A stretch of DNA of 64,000 bases from Exophiala sp. HKRS030 (lineage: Eukaryota > Ascomycota > Eurotiomycetes > Chaetothyriales > Herpotrichiellaceae), in NCBI GenBank assembly GCA_023897205.1, contig JAHWDD010000006.1, forward strand, positions 2,666,001-2,730,000, given 5' to 3'. Shown here piece by piece: positions 11,901-22,961 of the stretch. A model generated the notes under the pieces. It saw only the letters and a list, made by a program, of their open reading frames with translations, did no database searches and was not told the origin of the DNA. The position numbers and the translations under genes are program-made. Positions within the stretch are counted from its first letter, which is position 1; each line of letters begins with the position of its first letter.

Positions 11901-12557
11901 TAGTGATAATGACAATATACCTTCCCGTCGTGCTCATAATAACTATCTTGGGCCCGAAGACCGTCGGACAGACGGAGCAAGTGAAATGTTCGATGTGGTA
12001 TTTCCGATCAAGTGCGGTGATATATGAACCCCGAAGAGCACCGCCACAATCGAAACACAACAAGTCCAATCGTCGAAAATAATCGGTTTCACAAAGAGGA
12101 AACTGTCCCGACCCGTCTTCGGCGTCAACAGGGAAGAACTTTGAAGCAACAATCTGTCCACAGTCGGCGCATTTGAAGCAATCGAGATGAAAGGTGCCCC
12201 AAGAGCGCGCACGAATTGGCCAGTCAACGGCTCACCACACTTCTTGCAAGTTCGCATGCCACTGTTTGACGATCTCCCATTGCTACCGTTTGTTCTTGAC
12301 CTGCTCCTCTCGTCGGGGCCTGGGCCGCCCTGCGATCTCTTTCTTCCGGTCCTGCTGTCTGAAGAGTACCTGGCGTCACTATCATACTGAGCATCGCCGG
12401 GATTGCCATTTGCTTGACCGGTCTGTGTGTAAGGGCTGTTGCCAGTGCCATTTGGGGGTGGGGGTTGTGAATGGTCGGTAGGTGACCATGGTGAGCCTAC
12501 TTGATATCTCGCGGAGCCTGGATTACCTTGTCGCGGCTCGTCGTACTGGCCCGCCAT
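8946..12557 (-). CDS. LRG1: LIM-domain Rho GTPase-activating protein (Lrg1 family), two frame breaks
   Basis: GAP for Rho-type GTPases that control wall synthesis and polarity (Rho1 in yeast). Exons 9428-12557 and 8946-9377 flank a 50-base intron; the intended protein is about 1,187 residues. Order: Ser/Gln-rich N-tail, LIM1 (CKKCGEPLTGQFVRALG, then HLDCFKCADC), LIM2 (LLCFDCGGALRGSY, then FTCSVC), LIM3 half (RCNGCQTAILKQF), a further LIM-like CCAQCFEPIDD module, and a C-terminal RhoGAP domain with arginine finger GVFRKNGN. The frame breaks twice inside otherwise continuous LIM domains: at 12197-12200 (C4 on +, needs C5) and at 11950-11952 (GGG on +, needs G4). No introns fit there because no residues are missing. 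Either sequencing error or a disabled gene; I favour error. Start ATG at 12557. Confidence 0.85.
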
Positions 12558-14746
12558 GTTAGAGGCGTGCGGGACGACTTTAGCATGTAGAAATCTTGCT
12601 GCAGTCCCCGAAAGTGCGTCATCAGCGTTTCCAAGGTACCAGTGTCGGCGTGGTCACAGATGATGGCTCTGTAGAAGCGAATCTTGTCATGTAACGTTAT
12701 ATGGTCTCAAGAGACGCCGAGACATGCGCGGCCTACTCAGGAAAGTGAAATCTTGGAATTGGACTCGAAGGGTATTCGCAGCGGTGTAAGGTGGTGAAGG
12801 GAGGAAGGGGCAGGGTCCCTTTGTCGGTACGTTAAATGGCTTCAAGAGACTCGAGAGACACAGCGAGGGGATCGGATACGTCGAGAAGAATTGAGTAGAG
12901 TTGTGGGAGGACGTGGTCTGAATAGACCAGGATTGAGTTGTTGTTTTGGGCGTGTTGACTCTGATGAAAGAGGAGAAGGGTTACAGCGCCGAATATGTCA
13001 GGATGATAGAAACGCGTTCTGTTTCTACAAACAAAGAAAAGATCGCGGGTGCTGTCTAGAGGAGTCTGCAATGTGGACGATGAATGACAACAACGGATTA
13101 AGGAAAGATGATGAGTGTGATCATTACCCTGCTCTGACATGAAGTGAATCTGTTTCTATTCTGGTGCAGACGCAGTGATCCCGAAACGGACTAGCGCCGG
13201 TTGGACTTCGAGCAACAATTCTACACTACGGACTCCATCCAGATAGAGTGACTACCTACCTACCAATGCACAGCCCTTGAGATCTCGTGGTATCTTTTGG
13301 CTGTGCAGAGGCTCCATGAACCCTCGTGAACACTTGCTCACAACGGGAAGTGCGCTTCACGACACGGGTGCACAATACGTTACCGTACGTTGTGTTTGGT
13401 TGTGACTTTACTAGTGCAGGCTAGAACTCCGAGTGCTGGGGAGGCGATTGTTGATGTAGACTATTATAATCCAGGACGACGGAGAAATTAGATCCCGCCA
13501 ATATTCTATCCTATCCATCCTATCGTCAACCAGTCTGGGGGTCTGGATGATTTCACAGCATTGAAGATACGACATCCTTCGTGTGTCGGGTTTTGCTGTC
13601 ATACAGAGTACCCAAATGGTAGTTGGGCAGCACTTGTCCCAGGCCAAGGTTCAAGAAATATCCGAAGCCCAAGGCTCCGAGAACGGGGCTGGCACGAAGC
13701 ATTGTTATCTATCGGGCAAGTTGAATTCTTATTTGGGGTTGGCTGCTTATTTCATATGCCTATAGGTGCATACCAGCTGTGTGGTATAACCTATATCTGA
13801 GGTTAACTTCTAGGCCAGGAGATACATATTAGGTACCAGTTAAGGTAGTCAACTACCTGTATTAAAACCCTCTTTTTACTGTTTATTGTGGAGAGGGCTT
13901 TCGGGACGGGACACGAGAGACTTTGGCCCCCACGTCGACCCCCAAGTGACCAAGTCCAAGGCTGAGGGGGCCAACTAACTAACTAGTTAGAGTAGTTAGT
14001 AAGTACTGCGTAGGTAGTTTGTAGCCCCAATACTCAAGCCGGAGACCAAGGGAAGCCTAGAACTGCCACTTATGCTATACGTTCCACGGTACTCAGTATG
14101 CTTATCGCACTACCCCTCTTTGCCCTCTTTAGATTCCCATACAGTGCATACCTGGTACATCTGTACTGTAGACAAGTGATTGGCATTTGGTGATCTTCTT
14201 ATTCCTGACTGTTGTCCTCTTCTTGCCTATTCTGGAACGGAATAGGCATAAGACAATCACTTGGATCTGGTCGCTCGTCCTGCTGCCTGATAGCAGACCG
14301 TAAAATCTAGCACTAGGCAAACAGCAAAGTGCAGCAAATAGGCAAGATGGCGGTTTGGGCATCTCCACAGAACATACGCAAAACTGGACACTGTCTGGAG
14401 TATGTAGTACTAAATACTAGGTAGGTAGTTAAATAAAAGCAACCTTGTTCCTTAGCGTAGGCAACCCCAGCCTGACAGTGCCTGACAGTGCATGACTCTT
14501 GTACGAGAGAACCGCTAGAACCACAACCAACCTGTCACTGCACTTGCACTTGCACTCGCACCTGCAGACACCGTTGTTCTTTATCCAGTCGCGCTGTGCA
14601 ACCCACACACAGCCTGACGACTACTTTTACTCGACTCTCTCCAGGTCAGTCATGTCTCTATCTGCCCTGCGAGTGCAAGACTTCCAGACTGCACATCATC
14701 TCCGACCACATCTCCATGTCAGAGATCACGACCGTCCGCAGTCAAC
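12558..14746. promoter_or_regulatory. Divergent intergenic region, LRG1 / tandem-UBC E2
   Basis: 2.2 kb holding both 5' regions. It is rich in TACCTAC/TAGGTAG-type motifs (near 13250, 13830, 14010 and 14420) and carries a 10-base duplication CTGACAGTGC at about 14473-14492. A short upstream frame, ATG 14716 to a TAA at 14752-14754, overlaps the start codon of the E2 and could damp its translation. No gene seen. Confidence 0.5.
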
Positions 14747-16270
14747 ATGTCTAACCAAACCATACTGAGGATAACAAGGGTATGACTTCACCCCATTCCA
14801 CTGCCCCGATATCCAGCTACTGACGAGTCGTAGGAGATTGCTGCCATTCAACAAGGAAATGATTTATGTATGCCTTTCCTCCCTCTAAAACTTGACTTGG
14901 AACTAACCTTCCCCTCAGCAATCGCAGTTGCCTGTCAAGAGCAGGATGTTCGCCATGTTAGAGCCTTGATCATTGGCCCCCACGGCACCCCTTACGAGTA
15001 TGGCTTCTTCGAATTCTCCATCAACTTTGGTACCGAATATCCCAGCAAACCCCCAAGGTTGAGGCAAAGACCACAAACAAAGGAAGAACCAGATTCAACC
15101 CCAACATCTATGCAGGCGGCAAGGTCTGCCTCTCCATCTTGGGCACATGGCATGGAGAGCGGCCCGGTGAAGAATGGTCATCTGCACAGGGTCTAGAATC
15201 GATCTTATGGTCCATCCAAAGTCTTCTGTCTAGCAACCCCTACGAGAACGAACCTGGCTATGAGAATGCCAAGGGTACTGAGGACAAGAAAATGAATGAG
15301 ATATATTGCGCAAAGGTTCATTCTGACTTCTGCCTCAACCATACCCCAATACTGACTGGTTACAGATCCGACACGAAACCCTACGAATTGGTGTAATTCA
15401 ACAGTTAGAAGAAGCCTTGGGAATCCAATCTGATGGCTCGGTAGCCCTGCCAACGGAGCCTTCACGACGAAGTTCTAGTGACGAATACCAGGAGGACGAC
15501 GACAACGATCTGGCCGAGCCCGAAGTCAAACTCAAGTTCGAGCCCTTCAAAGACCTTTTCAAACGACGGTTTCTGTGGTACTACGAACACTATATGTCGA
15601 CTATCGAGCAACACGCGCCCAAGCACTCGGATGGAAGTGAATTCGGGAAGATGCCCTTCGAGGGTGGGGGCAACACAATGGAAGGCAAATTCAGATACGG
15701 GGACCTCGGAAAACGCCTGGTTCGCGTGAAAGAGGTCATCAACGAAGAAACCAGCGGATGGGCTGTGGAAGGTCTGGCGCTGAAGGCCCGAGAATCATCC
15801 AAGGCTGCTGGCCTCCAGCGTCAATTCGAGCAGACCGCAGGACACCTGAAGCATAAGGGCTGTCACAACCTCTCGGTAGAATTAGTCCAGGACAACCCTT
15901 TCGTCTGGCATATAACGTACTTCGGAAAGCCCATGACGCTTCTTGATGGTGGAATCTTCCGACTTCAGATGCACATCAGCCCTCGCTTCCCAGAGGAGCA
16001 GCCTCGTGTCAAGATGGAAACTCCAATTTTTCACCATCGAGTTTCGAAAGACGGTGTGCTTTGCTACTTCCCCAGAAACCGGACGACCTCAAGAATCACA
16101 TTCAAAGTATTGCCGACGCACTAGAAGAAGAATCTCCCCCGTACGATCCTCGGACCATTGTCCACCCGGAAGCAACCAAGCTGCTTTGGGGAGCTGAGAG
16201 CGACAAGAAGAAATACTATCGTCAGCTCAGACGTTCGGCTGCCAATACTGTTGAGGACTATCCCTCCTAA
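14747..16270 (+). CDS. Tandem-UBC ubiquitin-conjugating enzyme (UBE2Z-like), two frame breaks
   Basis: Four exons (14747-14779, 14834-14867, 14919-15315, 15366-16270) encode an intended 456 residues. The first UBC domain is of the UBE2Z/USE1 type: PHGTPYEYGFFEFSINF, FNPN, then GGKVCLSILGTWHGE with the probable thioester cysteine near residue 93, then QGLESILWSIQSLLS and NPYENEPGYE. After a linker comes a second UBC-like domain (HITYFGKPMTLLDGGIFRLQ, PRFPEEQPRVKMETPIFHHR, GVLCYFP) that keeps a cysteine at the active-site position but lacks the preceding asparagine motif. The frame is broken at 15050-15054 (C5, needs one more base) and 16070-16073 (C4, needs C5). Restoring one base at each gives uninterrupted homology. 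Introns of 54, 51 and 50 bases have good branch points (aactaac). Substrate and E1 partner are unknown. Confidence 0.82.
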
Positions 16271-17059
16271 TGAGTCTGCGATGTCGCCAGAAAGCTCTTG
16301 GCTTGCAAGCAAGTGTGCATCCGAGGCGACCTTTTCGACGAATGAGGTGATGATATAATGAGGATCTGACGGACGTCGTATTACGAGGCCAACACGACTT
16401 GAGAACGTTATGAGTATCAGAAGTGGCGTTTGGCGTTCTACCGAGCATGGTTCTTATCCACAAACATGTTGAGGTTCACAAGAAGGCTCACAAGATACCC
16501 GGTGTTCATAGAGGCCAATGCGTTGTTCCAATCTTTGTGAATTGTTAAGTTCCCATATGATCTCGATCCACTCGTGACCACCACCAGCCTTCAGTGACTG
16601 CCCAGCACCTGTATATAATACAAGGATAATCACAGGCTCTGATTACTTAAATCTCGTATCCAAGACCACGCCACTGGGAATTGCGAGATCCGAAAGTGCA
16701 GTAGTCCTTCCGAGTGCCGACACCACTCTTTGACGAGTAATAAGGAGGGACTGGTCGACTTGGCTCTTTAGGTGACTGGTCACCTAGCACCCTCGCCAGT
16801 GGCCCACTTTTCGATGCAGGGACAAGTCCTTCTTGTCCACTCAATTGACACTTGCACCGTTCACCCTGCAATGTAGGCGAACATTTCGCGACAGCATCTT
16901 CTCCGAGCCAAAAACCCGCCTCACAACTCAGAACAGTGATAGAGGCCGGGCGCATCCTACTCTGCACCAGGGATCAAAGAGTGATCTACCGTATCGTCTG
17001 GAAGCCCGAGCTCGGACATCGACCACTTCTATACCAGATCCGTCGCGCACCTCAGCACC
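16271..17059. other. Intergenic region upstream of ERG26
   Basis: 789 bases between the E2 stop and the ERG26 start, both on +. It should hold the E2 terminator and ERG26 promoter. No gene or distinct element recognised. Confidence 0.5.
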
Positions 17060-18352
17060 ATGGCCGCCAACAACCGCACACCGTTACTCTATGGCACTGT
17101 TCTCATTGTCGGCGGATGCGGCTTCTTAGGCTCACGGCTGGTGGATCAATTACTCAACTTCCCCTCTGAAGACGACACGACCTATGTCAAGACAGCATCG
17201 GCCGACGAAGCATCGACCTTGGATCAGAAGACAGAATTCCTCCCCACCACATTTCCCAGTCTCCGCTCCCGCTACCCTCCCACGTCCACCTCGGGCACAA
17301 AAGTCCACGCTCTCGACCTTCGCTGTACGCGCAACCGCTTTCCCAATTGCACCTACCACGATGCCGACATAACCTCTGCACCAGCGCTGCTCGAAGTGCT
17401 CCGCAAAGTCAAACCGGACGTTATCATCAACACCGCCTCTCCGTCATGGGAAGCTCCCGCAGATATCCTCCGCAAAGTCAATATTGAAGGCACAAAAACG
17501 CTGCTCGAGGTTGCAGGCGGAAAACACGGCGATTGGGGCGGCAAATGCAAGGTCTTCGTGCACACCAGCAGCGCCAGCGTAGTGCACGATGGCGAATCCG
17601 ACCTCATCAACGCCGACGAACGATACCCGTACATCATCCCCAATCCAAACGAATACTACTCGGAGACAAAAGCGTACGCCGAGAAGATCGTCCTCGATGC
17701 CAACGACCTGCCTGAGTACAACCACATCCTCACCTGTGCTGTTCGGCCGGCCGGCATTGTCGGCGAAGGCGACCTGGCCGGGTTCAGTGGCGGGATTCTC
17801 AAAACCGCCAGCGTCGCCCCGGCGTGGCAGCTACATATTCAACTAGGATCCAACTCGAACCTATTCGACAACACCTATGTGCACAATGTGGTCTACGGCC
17901 TGCTTTGCGCTGCACAGGCGTTATTGGTAACGGCACAGCGGAAGGCGGACGGCAAAGCCGTGATCCTCGACCACGAGAAGGTCGATGGCGAAGCGTTCAA
18001 CGTGACCAACAACTCGCCCGCCTTCTTCTGGGACTCGTCACGCTATCTATTCACCCGCTACGGTCGCGACGTCGACCTCGGCAAGGTCTGGGAGATCCCC
18101 ACGGGCCTGGCCCAGTTCGTCGGCGCTGCCGCCGAGACCTTCAACTGGCTCACCGGCCGCAAGGGCAAGCTGAACCGCCAGACCGTCAAGTACACTTGCA
18201 TCAATCGCTATTACAGCTGCAAGAAGCTCCAGCGCCGCACGGGCTATGCGCCCAGGGTTCCCATCGACGAAGGCTTTGCGAGGGCCGTCGTGTGGTATAA
18301 GGCAAATCAAGCCGAGGAGGCCAAGGCGGACAACGAGAAGAAAGCGCAGTAG
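17060..18352 (+). CDS. ERG26: Sterol-4-alpha-carboxylate 3-dehydrogenase (Erg26)
   Basis: NAD(P)-dependent 3-beta-hydroxysteroid dehydrogenase of the short-chain superfamily. It decarboxylates the C-4 carboxysterol in ergosterol synthesis at the endoplasmic reticulum, working with Erg25 and Erg27. Single exon, 430 residues, compared with about 350-370 in yeasts; the extra length is an insert after the first strand (near 40-85) and a charged C-tail. The Rossmann motif is VGGCGFLGS (GxxGxxG) at the N-terminus, the catalytic pair is Y200-x3-K204 in YYSETK, and VRPAGIVGEGD and NTYVHNVVYG are typical of the 3-beta-HSD/Erg26 family. The ATG at 17060 is the first in frame and sits directly before the Rossmann fold. 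GC content is higher than in neighbouring spacers, as expected for an expressed gene. Confidence 0.92.
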   Translation: MAANNRTPLLYGTVLIVGGCGFLGSRLVDQLLNFPSEDDTTYVKTASADEASTLDQKTEFLPTTFPSLRSRYPPTSTSGTKVHALDLRCTRNRFPNCTYHDADITSAPALLEVLRKVKPDVIINTASPSWEAPADILRKVNIEGTKTLLEVAGGKHGDWGGKCKVFVHTSSASVVHDGESDLINADERYPYIIPNPNEYYSETKAYAEKIVLDANDLPEYNHILTCAVRPAGIVGEGDLAGFSGGILKTASVAPAWQLHIQLGSNSNLFDNTYVHNVVYGLLCAAQALLVTAQRKADGKAVILDHEKVDGEAFNVTNNSPAFFWDSSRYLFTRYGRDVDLGKVWEIPTGLAQFVGAAAETFNWLTGRKGKLNRQTVKYTCINRYYSCKKLQRRTGYAPRVPIDEGFARAVVWYKANQAEEAKADNEKKAQ

Positions 18353-19178
18353 ATTCTTGCTGAAGGGACAGTTTTTGGGCCAGGTGGCGGAGCTTTATTA
18401 GCACAACGGAAAACTCATTCTCAACAAGGGCTCTATGTGATCCAGATGTTGCGCACGACCTCAATCACGAGATACCTAGGGCTCAACCACCCCAGCAGAG
18501 GAAAGCTGTTTACGTATACTCGCACAACAAGGGCGGGCAAGGACAAGAGATTGCCATATAGCCGTGCACGACGGGATACACAGCATGAACACGCGAACGC
18601 TGATGTTGCTGAAGAAGACGCAGGAATCCACGGACCGATGTAGCTGATCGTGGGCCATTTCGGACTAATACGCTCATATCTGGAGACGAGTCTGGGTATC
18701 ATATGTCAAAAGGCTGAACAGGGCCCGTAAGACTACGAACGGTTCATGGGGAGAAAGAGAACAGGCTGGGGTAATTCGTGGATACAAATATAGCTCGATG
18801 ACAAGTTGAATGTAATGCTTTGCCAAAGGCACTCACTTACCTGATAGAAACAAGCGTCAAAATTCAAACCTGGAATACAAGTAATTGCGTCAGATGTCGT
18901 TTCACTCAAACAAATGTACAGGAAGATACTTGTCTTGAATCTGCTAAATGACAGAGTCGGTGTTGCAGCACAGGGCGGCAAATATGCCGGACCTGTTACG
19001 GCCCATGACTTCTTTCTTTTTTCATTTGTGTGTGATAGTAAATCTGCATTTGGCCACGCGGTCAGCGTCTGGCTCAGTGACAAGGTTATGAATACGCTCA
19101 GAATATCAAATCAGGAATGCAACCACTCAAAGCTCGCGAGGTGGGGAACAACGGAACTGAACTCCATGGCTCCAGTCG
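18353..19178. other. Intergenic region between convergent ERG26 and SPF30
   Basis: 826 bases between two stop codons, probably both 3' UTRs and terminators. No gene-like signal. Confidence 0.5.
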
Positions 19179-20123
19179 TCAACCATCTCCTTCGCCTTGT
19201 TGATAGATGTGACGTGATCGAGAGGGATCTTTGCGCATCTCGTGTCCGCTGCCGGTGAATCCCACTGGAGAAAGAAAGTCAGTAAAAGTAGACGTGGTGA
19301 AAAGATCGAGCCTCATACCTCTAGCATTGACACTCTCTCCCGTCCTGAACATGCTTTCCTTCTTGCTGCCGAACTTGCCTCCCTTGGCCTTGGCTGCAAA
19401 ATCCTGCCATTTGTTCTTGCCGGCTTCCAGTTCCTTGTTCGCTTTCACCTTGCGGGGGATCTTCGCGGGTCGGATGGGTCCATCGCTGACCTTGCTGGGC
19501 TCTTTCCTTGCCTGTTGCGCGAGCGTGGGGTCGACACTCGCCGCAGCTGAAATAACATTGGGATTGCTGGGTGCCGGGATGGGAGTGGAAGATCCTGAAA
19601 TGCCATCAGCTTTGCGCTTTCTTGCGTCTGTGGAAAGTGGCTTGATGTCCTTTGCCTTCAAGGTTTCGGTGTTGCCGTAGTTCTTGAAGGTGACGATGTA
19701 GACTGGATTGCTCGACGAGCCGGTGATCGAGGTGATGCGCGCAGTGTAGAAGCCTCCGTCACCGGATTTCCATCTCGCAGACACAGTGTCGTTGACCGCA
19801 AAAGTTGCTGGAGTGTTGGCTTCTTCTGGCTCGGGTTCAGGCTTTCGGTACCCGGCTTGATATGCAGGATGATTCTCCTTGGACCATTTCTCTTTTACTT
19901 GTGGTGTTGATGACTGACGCGCGGTCGAATGTGTTGGGTCTGAGGCAGGCTTTAGTTCTGCAATGGCGGATTCAGTGAGGGAGACAACTTCTTCAAGTTC
20001 TGCCTTCAGGCTTTGCAACTCGCCATTGTCCGGGTCGTTTTGCAGACTTAGCTGGACCGTCTCGAGTTGTAGTTTGTACTCTTTAACCTCATTTTCGAGA
20101 GCGGCGACTTCGGCTGTGCTCAT
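19179..20123 (-). CDS. SPF30: Tudor-domain splicing factor SPF30/SMNDC1-like
   Basis: Spliceosome assembly factor; its Tudor domain binds dimethyl-arginine tails of Sm proteins. Exons 19319-20123 and 19179-19264 encode 296 residues. Order: N-terminal helix (LENEVKEYKLQLETVQLSL), linker, Tudor domain near 108-165 (VNDTVSARWKSGDGGFYTA, then VTFKNYGNTE), and a basic tail with KNKWQDFAAKAKGGK and a conserved end (SMFRTGESVNARVGFTGSG). The 54-base intron is a multiple of three and open, so reading straight through also yields a protein. I chose the spliced form because it restores NAR-VGFTGSG and the sites are gtatga...ctccag. Start ATG at 20123. Confidence 0.85.
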   Translation of the reverse strand: MSTAEVAALENEVKEYKLQLETVQLSLQNDPDNGELQSLKAELEEVVSLTESAIAELKPASDPTHSTARQSSTPQVKEKWSKENHPAYQAGYRKPEPEPEEANTPATFAVNDTVSARWKSGDGGFYTARITSITGSSSNPVYIVTFKNYGNTETLKAKDIKPLSTDARKRKADGISGSSTPIPAPSNPNVISAAASVDPTLAQQARKEPSKVSDGPIRPAKIPRKVKANKELEAGKNKWQDFAAKAKGGKFGSKKESMFRTGESVNARGMRLDLFTTSTFTDFLSPVGFTGSGHEMRKDPSRSRHIYQQGEGDG

Positions 20124-22961
20124 GTTAGGCCGTCGATGGGGTAGATCGTGATATGTTTGGGTGGGAGATGTCGTCGTTTAGAACACTGTGGTTGTAGGAA
20201 ATGAATTTGTCCGGATTTGTGGCTTACTTCACGATGGCGACAAGGTGACTCGAGGTATGCTGATGATTGAGTGGTAGGGATAAGCCGTACCGTAGTAAAT
20301 GTACTTTGTACCTACGGTGCAAGATGCACTCGGCAGCACATGAGCCTTACAATTTATGAGGGGCACGTGAGAGTTTGTAAGATGGAAATACGGTGGATTT
20401 TAAACGCTCCTCATGCCATTACCCCAACGAACTACTGCGATTAGGTAGGCCGTCGGTGGCATTGGTAGGCGTAGTAGGTACAAAAACCCTCGCTAGAGAC
20501 CTATCGGACACCCAGCCAGGAGGGGCGCGAATACATTAGCTGGATGTTTACTGTACCTAGGGAAGCTCTGAACTAGAACGTCTAGATACAGTGAAAGGAG
20601 GAAGTGACATGGTACCGCAATTCTCACCATGTACCTTGACCAAGTCTGGGGTCGAGGATTGGTATCTTGGTCATGTTGTATACTTTTAATGTGGCTACTT
20701 ACTTTGAATTCCTATATTGGCTGTGGGAATCGAGTTTAGATTTTTCGTGACTGCTAGCAGAATGATTAGTCAACAATAATGGATTGTACTTCCAATTTCG
20801 GATGAATAGGTTGGGCAGTGCGAACGAAGTCATTGTGAGCATCCTCCAAATATAGGGTGACATGAGGCGGATCTCCTCAGACGGTACAGTACATTCTTAG
20901 TACTGGAGTTATTTTGATAAATTTGCCTGCTTGATGACAGATGTGTACCTAGCCACCTTATCGCTTTGTGGCTTGGTCCGATGGATTTCGAGACCGGCAA
21001 GCTAAGTGAAAATTGAATCTCCCGGTGGTGGCTTATCAGCAGAGCAGTTGGTATGGAAGGAAGAACGATGGAATGGTGAGTTTGAACAAGGCTGCGGTCT
21101 GAGGTCGAACAGTGAACCTCATTCTTACTAGGTACGTGGCCTACGTGCCTACCTACAAAGACAAGCCAAAGTAAATAAAGACATTCGAGCCATCTGCAAG
21201 TCATCTGCGAGTATGAAGCGAAAGTCCATACATTGCTCGAATGACGTCTTCCCGGAAGTCTCCATGTCCAATGGGCAGTCGTGGAAAGCAGGGAAGTACA
21301 GGTACCTATTGATATTTTAGTATCTCGACTGCCACCAGCTACCTGGCACGTAGCAGGTCGGTACCCAAGGACAGAGTAAGTACCTATAATTGTGCAAAGC
21401 ACTGCGAGTACCATCTGTAAGGCTCTTCGAAACACACCACATTTCTCTCACAGCGTCTGGCCGCGAGTCGTATCGAGTACGGAGTCTGATGAGAAGATCC
21501 AAATCATGTCCTTACTTAATATGGGCTTAGCTTAGCCGTGCTTGACCAAGAATCCAATGAGCGATGATCAAGACGACAGGGCGGATAGGTTGCCTGAATC
21601 CAGTGGGAGATTTTCTCGATTGGTATTGGTGTGGACGTTCACAGATGGACATGGACCACATCGAAATTTGAGTCGGCTTAGAAATCAAGCACAACAACTA
21701 CGATTCTCGACCTTTCGCCACCTCCCACCCCGGCCGTCGAGTGGTTTTGCTCCACTCACAGTCGAGATTCCAGACAGTCATTCAACTTGCAACGACATAA
21801 GCTTCCAGTTCATTCCTGATTAGCCGGGATTGTGAGAGGCAACAGAGTGTCCGCGAGTGGCAGGTTGAAGCGTTGGTGATATCTCTGACGCATACCATCA
21901 GGAGCGTACAGGGTTGTAAGTACAGTGACTACTCCGTAGTACTAGGTATACCTACAGAGTTTAACCGGCCATCATTGAAAGTAACTCTGGGCAATAGCCC
22001 GTGTGAGAGCCTCAGGCGACTTTCTGGACTTTGTGCAACACCTGCAGGTGGGGTAGGGGGGCATCCTTAGCACTACTGGGGGAACCTTGGGAGGCGGACG
22101 GGCGATGGATGAGGGCAAAAGGGCTGAGGCATACAGCCTATGAACCGGCAAGGGAGATCTTGGCAGGGTCCGGCCGGCCATCTTACGGGGAGTACCTAAC
22201 AAGCACTGTCCAGCCTAGGTTATAAGCGGGTGAGCGAGTGAGCGAGTGAGCGAGTCGAAGAGCGACCAGCCCGTGGTGGTGCCCGTGCCAGTCTTTACTC
22301 TTCTCAAGTTCCCAATGTTACAGGCGCTGAGGGCCGAGGGCCCTTCTCCCTTGGTCCTATTCTTTCTTCTACTCTATTCTTTCCTGCCCTCGTCTGATCT
22401 CATTGCAGCCTGGAATTTTTGAATATCCTTATCCCGCGTCTCCTACATTCTCCTACCTCTTCCACCCATTTGTACACACACAGCTCAATACCACTCGTCA
22501 TTCGGCCTTGACTCATTCTGGACTGTGGTTCTCTTTCCACAGCCATCATTGAGCGAGTTTGATCCAATCAGCTCGCCATCTCTCCATTTCCTTTGTTCGG
22601 GTCACGAATATCCCCAAGGACCCAATCCCAATTCCAGGGTCCATCCTGCTGCTCGCCAGGGTGCCCGTCGACTACTTCCCCCACTCTCATCCTCTGCCTC
22701 AATTCACTTCTCTCGTTTTCATTCAATCTGTCCTTCAACACAAGCAATTACGACCGTACTTCGTTACTTCATATCAAGTCCAAGTCTCTTCCAAGCCTCT
22801 TGATACTGCCGCGCAGTGGACAGAGGCACCACGGTCGACACCGAAGCCCAAAACTATTTGTCCGCCCTGCTCCGAGACCAAGTGTCTGTGGGTGATCGCT
22901 GCTTACTGTCCGCTTCAGAGCAAAGCAACGGCCAGCACCTGACGTCTACCTACCATACTCC
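20124..22961. promoter_or_regulatory. Divergent intergenic region SPF30 / YAP1 with long ATG-free leader
   Basis: 2.8 kb. The SPF30-proximal part is rich in TAGGTA/TACCTA motifs (near 20450, 21140, 21300-21390 and 21930). A TGAGCGAG triplet repeat lies at 22231-22254. From 22318 to 22961 there is no ATG on the + strand and the sequence is pyrimidine-rich, which is what a long 5' UTR of YAP1 would look like. An open stretch on the - strand at 20830-21435 starts without ATG and looks spurious. Confidence 0.5.
22231..22254. repeat. Tandem octamer TGAGCGAG x3
   Basis: Three perfect copies of an 8-base unit in the YAP1 upstream region. Confidence 0.85.

Noticed and set aside
12832..13140. 102-codon ATG frame on - upstream of LRG1
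   Set aside because: Isolated, no motif, and located in the LRG1 promoter region.
20830..21435. 201-codon open frame on - between SPF30 and YAP1
   Set aside because: It has no ATG start, Trp/Cys/His-rich composition and no motif; it lies in spacer rich in TACCTA repeats.
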